A DNA stretch of 64,000 nucleotides, from positions 2,269 through 66,268 of the forward strand of contig NMRA01000066.1 of assembly GCA_002633005.1 (NCBI GenBank). Reading direction: 5' to 3'. Position numbers and translations under genes: made by a program. Of the stretch, positions 59,601 through 64,000 are shown piece by piece. Numbering within the stretch: the stretch's first letter is position 1; the number at the start of each line of letters is the position of its first letter. This DNA is from Phoronis australis (lineage: Eukaryota; Phoronida; Phoronidae). Below the pieces are notes generated by a model that did no database searches, was not told the origin of the DNA, and worked only from the letters and a program-made list of their open reading frames with translations.

Positions 59601-62600
59601 CCAAAGTGTATGGTAATTGTCAATCAACCTGAATTTTCTGAATTTTTTATTTTTCTTAAAACTGTGGAGGTATTAGTCATTAAAAATGAAGAATTTGGAT
59701 TTTTTGTATAGTTTGTATAGTCGCCTGCAGTTGAGATTTTATGGAACGACTATTTTCATTGAAAATGGCAGTCGCGTGATAATAAAAGATTGAATGATGT
59801 TTCTAATTGAAGAAAAAAGTGACTAATCAATGTCCTTTCATTTCATTTCTGATTTTAACTTTAATTTGTGAATCTTAGTACACGGATTTTCATTTCAATT
59901 AATAGTCAATAACATTTAGGTGTAATGTGAAGTCATCAGTCATATTTTGATTGATGACGGAAGGTGTTTCCGCAGCACTTACATGTCATTCTTTCACTCA
60001 AGATTCATAACCACACGTGTGGTGGACGCAGCTCATGGAGGGGAGGAGCAAGTGACAGGACATCCCACCAATCTAATGACTGTCAAATAATGTTAGCAGT
60101 AGTCTCAAGAATGAAACTATGAGCTGGAAACCAGGGGTTCATCCAAAATGCGTTTCTCTGGGCCTTCATGGTCAGTAACGTGACAGTGTTTTTATGACCA
60201 CAAATAGACACCGTGGAGGCCCTCTAGGTGAAGGCCTGCCTGGAACTGTGTCACTTAGTGCTAGCAATTGCATTCAGCTGGGGAGGAATGAAATCACGGA
60301 AACTTGGAATTAAGTTCAATGTTCCAAGTTCCAGATTCCAAGAGAATGAACCAGGGTATTATCATTTTTATGACTGAAATATACTAACTAGGATAGATTT
60401 GAAGATATTGACTTTGACCAGAGCTTTACAAACCACCGTTCACATTTTCTGAAATCAAGTTTGGTGACTTTACCGTTTATGTGATACTCGGACATTTAGA
60501 AAGCGGGATTCAGCTCAGAGCGTGTAGCGGTTAGCTGTCACATGACGTCAAGAGTTTTAGATTTGATTCTGCGTTAGGGCTATTCTGAGAAAAAGATTGT
60601 TCTTGTCAGTAATATCAAGACTGTGGTTCCAAATGCTGAAGCCAATCACTGGAGCTTGGAATGAAATAACACTACATGGGTTATTCATTCAATATTCCAT
60701 TTCAAGTTTTTTAGATCTTGGCATTCCTGTGATTTGTTGCCAAACATCTTACTCAAATTGTGTCTTTAACCTACTGACAGCGCCGCGTAAAGTAATCGTA
60801 GGGAGCTAGAAATTGACGAGACAGTGGCTTCACCCATGCAAACGCGGGCCTTGAACCGCGAGGGTGTGACAGAACGGCCTGTGTGTTATTTCATCCTGCG
60901 TTCTAGTGTCTTTAGCATCTGAAACAACGTATTTAACTTAGATTGCCATGGTTTGATTTTCTTGAATCTTAGAACCTCGAATGTGTCTCCAGTGCTCTCA
61001 TTCTTCCTATGACGAACACTGACACTAGCTGTAGTTCCAAGCTCATAGTGTTGCTGTTGACACTGCAGTTTACACTGTCAAAAAGCCATTCGATTGGTCA
61101 GCTGTGCTGTGGCACTTTCATCACCCAGTCAAGAGCGTCCATCCACTACATTCATAAGAACTAGTCTTGTGAAAAAACAAATCATTTACGGTGTCCTGTC
61201 AATCAAAATATTATTGAAATGGAAATAAGTGCAAGTTGTTTCAGGTTCCAACACTAATGTGGCCTGGAATATACCCCGTATTTTCCAGGTTTCATATGGC
61301 ATATTAACAGTTTGAATGACTTGGAAGTTTGAACTTGGAACCAGGTTTCAAGAGAATACCATAGAAACTGCACATCAAGCGTGCGTGGTGACACTTGAGC
61401 CACAGGCATCTGGAATGCAATAAGAATCCAGGGACTGAGAACACCACATGACTGACATTATGTCAGGAAAAAAGGAATATTAGTCGTCAATTTTTTTCTG
61501 TGTTAGATTGAAAAGTTAATTTTCAGTTTTTGATTCGGTATTCCAGGCTTCAAAATTTCAATTTCAAAACGAATATTGACAGTCAATACATGGGTACAGT
61601 TTATAATGCCATGCTTCAATTTAAATTTAAAAGTTGTCTGTGAAATATTAACAACCATTCAGAGTCTCTTAATTCAATTTGAATTTGAATTTCAGTTTGA
61701 ATTCAATTATTGAACTAGAAACTGTATTTAGTAAAAACTCAAGAAAAGCGTCTATGATTGTGTACTGCAGTACATTCTGAAATTAGTTCTAGCTATATTT
61801 GTACTAAATGAGCCCGAGATTGGGACTATAAAATCAACATTCCATTACCTGCCCCACCAACACCAGTAAGCCTAGATGCCAGTCCATAAGTATCCATTCG
61901 CCCATGATATGAAATTGGGCGCAAATGCTCTCGCTATGCTGGGATGGTCATTCTGATGGATTTGATATCATGAACTGTGTATTGCTAATGAGTGATTGGG
62001 GAATCTTTCATTGTTTACATTGTTTTGGCATGAGTATTGTGGTCACTAATGATTACAAATTTCCCCAAATGGTTCTTCTAGCATACAGAAACTGAAAAGG
62101 TCTATTAAAAACAACAGAAGCTTTCCAATTATTTAGGTTTTCTCTGAAGTTTACTTGTTTAACTTTGGGCACAGTCATGTTAGGTTCCGGTCCGGGGATG
62201 GCAACTCCACAGACGACGGTATGGCTGAATTGAATGAACAGGGAGCTTCTTCGCATATCACCATACTCATTCCAGTTCTTTGTTGTTACGGTTCGTTTTC
62301 TTCACTTCCGTCGTGAAAATCACGCAGTTCTCACTGAGAGCTCTTGAATTCCTTGTAAAAATCGCACAGTTCCTCTGTTTTTGGCTATTTGTAAACAAAC
62401 ACTGCTTGTGGCGCCAAATGCTCTATTGTTAGAATGGAGACAGGTGATTCAGTCGCTATAAGACGATTGGTCTGTTGTAGAAGCTTAAATTACAGCGAAC
62501 AGCATAAGCACGGCAATTCAGACACAGTAATATACCGTATTTACTTGTCAAGACACCGCAGTTATACCTGGGATTTACACTAAGGCTGATAAAGCTAGGG

Positions 62601-64000
62601 ATTAGTAATTGACGTGGTACCACAGCAGAACCGAAAATGACTAGAAAAGTTTGGAGTTGCAGTTTGAATCATGATTAGGTCACTGACCCGGAATGGGCCC
62701 GTCCTTAAAGAGCACAGCACCGCTCTCATTCTAAGGTATTTACCACAATGCAACACGTGTCGAACACTTGTGCTGCTTGCTCAAATGCCAGATTGGCTTG
62801 CCACGTAATTCGTTGTTGTAATGCGAAGTAACTTGCCTTGTTGCATTTTGGGTGTTAGTCTGACGCCAAGAGAATGACAAAAGGGTAAAAGTGCTGGATG
62901 TGCTAATATTTTTAAAATTAGGTCAGTCGTGCAATGTACTTTCTACCTCCACGGAAGAGGAGAGTTCAACCCTGGATGGGCCTATTGTGCCCGAGGGTTC
63001 AAGATTTTATTTGGTTTTGGCTCTATACCAAGAGTTATTGAGCTTCAAGTAGAGCAGTTGATTCCTATACATTAGTCCAATACTATCCACTAGGTGCAAT
63101 GTTATCTCTGGTACATTATGTTTTATTTGCTTTAAATGCTGGAATTGATATACCATCATTTGAAACATAACCTTGACATTCGGTGGATCTTGGTCATTTT
63201 TTGACAAAAAAGTTTTTGGGCCCGCTTGTGTCAAAACGCCGTACTTGAATATAGCTGTCATCTAAAGGATAGTTAGCGTGATAATTGGATTGATGGCAGA
63301 GATGGAGAGTGGGTTGAGTTTCTCTCAGTCCTACTCTGATACTCTGACCATTAAGAAAGCTATCTGTAAGCTGAACCTGATTACAAATGAAAAAGTATAT
63401 CCGGGTGTTCCGTCGTTCAGTTAACTACTTTGAGCTTGGTGGTTGGGAAGTCGTTTTCGGTTACAAACCACATCATGTGGTGTGCAGTTTTTTAAATGAA
63501 ACGGTGGCCTATCCGTTTAAGTTCTAGTGAAAGCCACCAACATTAACTGATACCTCAGAATCGATACCAGCTTAACTGCCTGTGAACCTAAGGGATTGAG
63601 CTAGCTGATAACACTCAGTAATCTAGTTTAAAAAGTCAAGTCTGGCTTCATCCTAGTGATTCGCTAGGCACGGCTGTTTTTACAAGTGATAATTGCGCGA
63701 TTCTAATGATTTCTAGTATCACAAATGGCATGATAATATAGCAATGGCGTTTTCTGAACTTCGTTGGGAATGTCGCATTCTCAGCTGTCGACTAATATCT
63801 GATGCAGCTGAAACAGTACAGTGAGTTTGGAAATTACTGTCGGCCGACTGTTGCGGTTCATGAGGTGCTGCTAAAAATTACGATAATTTGGATATTGTGA
63901 GCAAACGTGATTAATTGATAAATTTGTGGTCTGACAGTTTAAGGTGCCACTCTGAGAATTTCTGTGCGTGTGCGTTTATGTGTTAAATCACGAGGCACAG
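56699..64000. other. Gene-free region at the right end
   Basis: No exon recognised. At 56730-56860 a stretch resembles 26170-26270 (AAAATYTCACCARTTTGGRTAAAAA, CAAATTTG, AACTTCTAA...TTGTTGYGAA), an old dispersed repeat. Long AT-rich stretches with GAATTTGAATTT-like low complexity occur at about 61660-61710. The rest of the NALF-like gene could lie here as small exons I cannot identify. Confidence 0.4.

Noticed and set aside
60519-60880. Pol III-like words (GTAGCGGTTAGCTG and, on the minus strand, CGGTTCAAGGCC)
   Set aside because: The boxes are on different strands and too far apart to belong to one tRNA or SINE.
1-64000. CRISPR arrays, prokaryotic operons, rRNA genes, phage or plasmid features
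   Set aside because: No regularly spaced identical repeats, no rRNA sequence and no bacterial-style gene packing; spliced genes show this is animal nuclear DNA.

Overview
This is intron-rich animal nuclear DNA: GT/AG splice sites, exons of 31 to about 800 bases separated by introns of roughly 0.3 to 2.8 kb, polyadenylation signals, degenerate LTR retrotransposons and many short DNA transposons. Two assembly gaps (10565-10879 and 36611-36937) show that it is a draft scaffold. Gene content and intron structure suggest an invertebrate, perhaps a marine deuterostome such as a hemichordate or cephalochordate, but the species cannot be fixed from the sequence.

Region 1 (1-18180, + strand): a nearly complete SLC6 Na+/Cl- dependent neurotransmitter/amino-acid transporter gene. 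Fourteen exons join in phase into 636 codons, from the N-terminal tail before TM1 to the stop; only the start codon is uncertain. Its introns carry a broken BEL/Pao retrotransposon (antisense, intron 3) and a fold-back pair of THAP-domain gene remnants (intron 8, beside the first gap). Region 2 (18181-24236): intergenic DNA with a dead Ty3/gypsy pol fragment at about 21300-23550.

Region 3 (24237-33851, - strand): a complete WRAP53/TCAB1 gene (telomerase Cajal body protein 1, WD40), nine coding exons and 610 codons. The SLC6 gene and this gene converge. Introns hold a MITE, a three-unit tandem array and a dispersed repeat. Region 4 (33852-41120): no recognised gene; repeats and the second gap.

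Region 5 (41121-44199, + strand): a probable secreted, Thr/Pro-rich, Cys-containing protein of unknown family, with its signal peptide split by an intron, followed by a Cys-rich exon that may be its C-terminus. Region 6 (44200-52800): transposon-rich, with nested palindromes and two MITE families that leave 5-bp target duplications. Region 7 (52800-64000, + strand): a TATA-less-looking promoter cluster and the first coding exon of a membrane-anchored Cys-rich protein resembling NALF/FAM155 (NALCN channel auxiliary subunit); the rest lies in a long intron or beyond the window.

The genes do not form an obvious functional unit. I found no convincing new multi-gene system. The most unusual coding observation is the transporter's substrate site, where the near-invariant TM3 tyrosine is serine. 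The most unusual non-coding observation is two short-element families with matching 5-bp flanking duplications.
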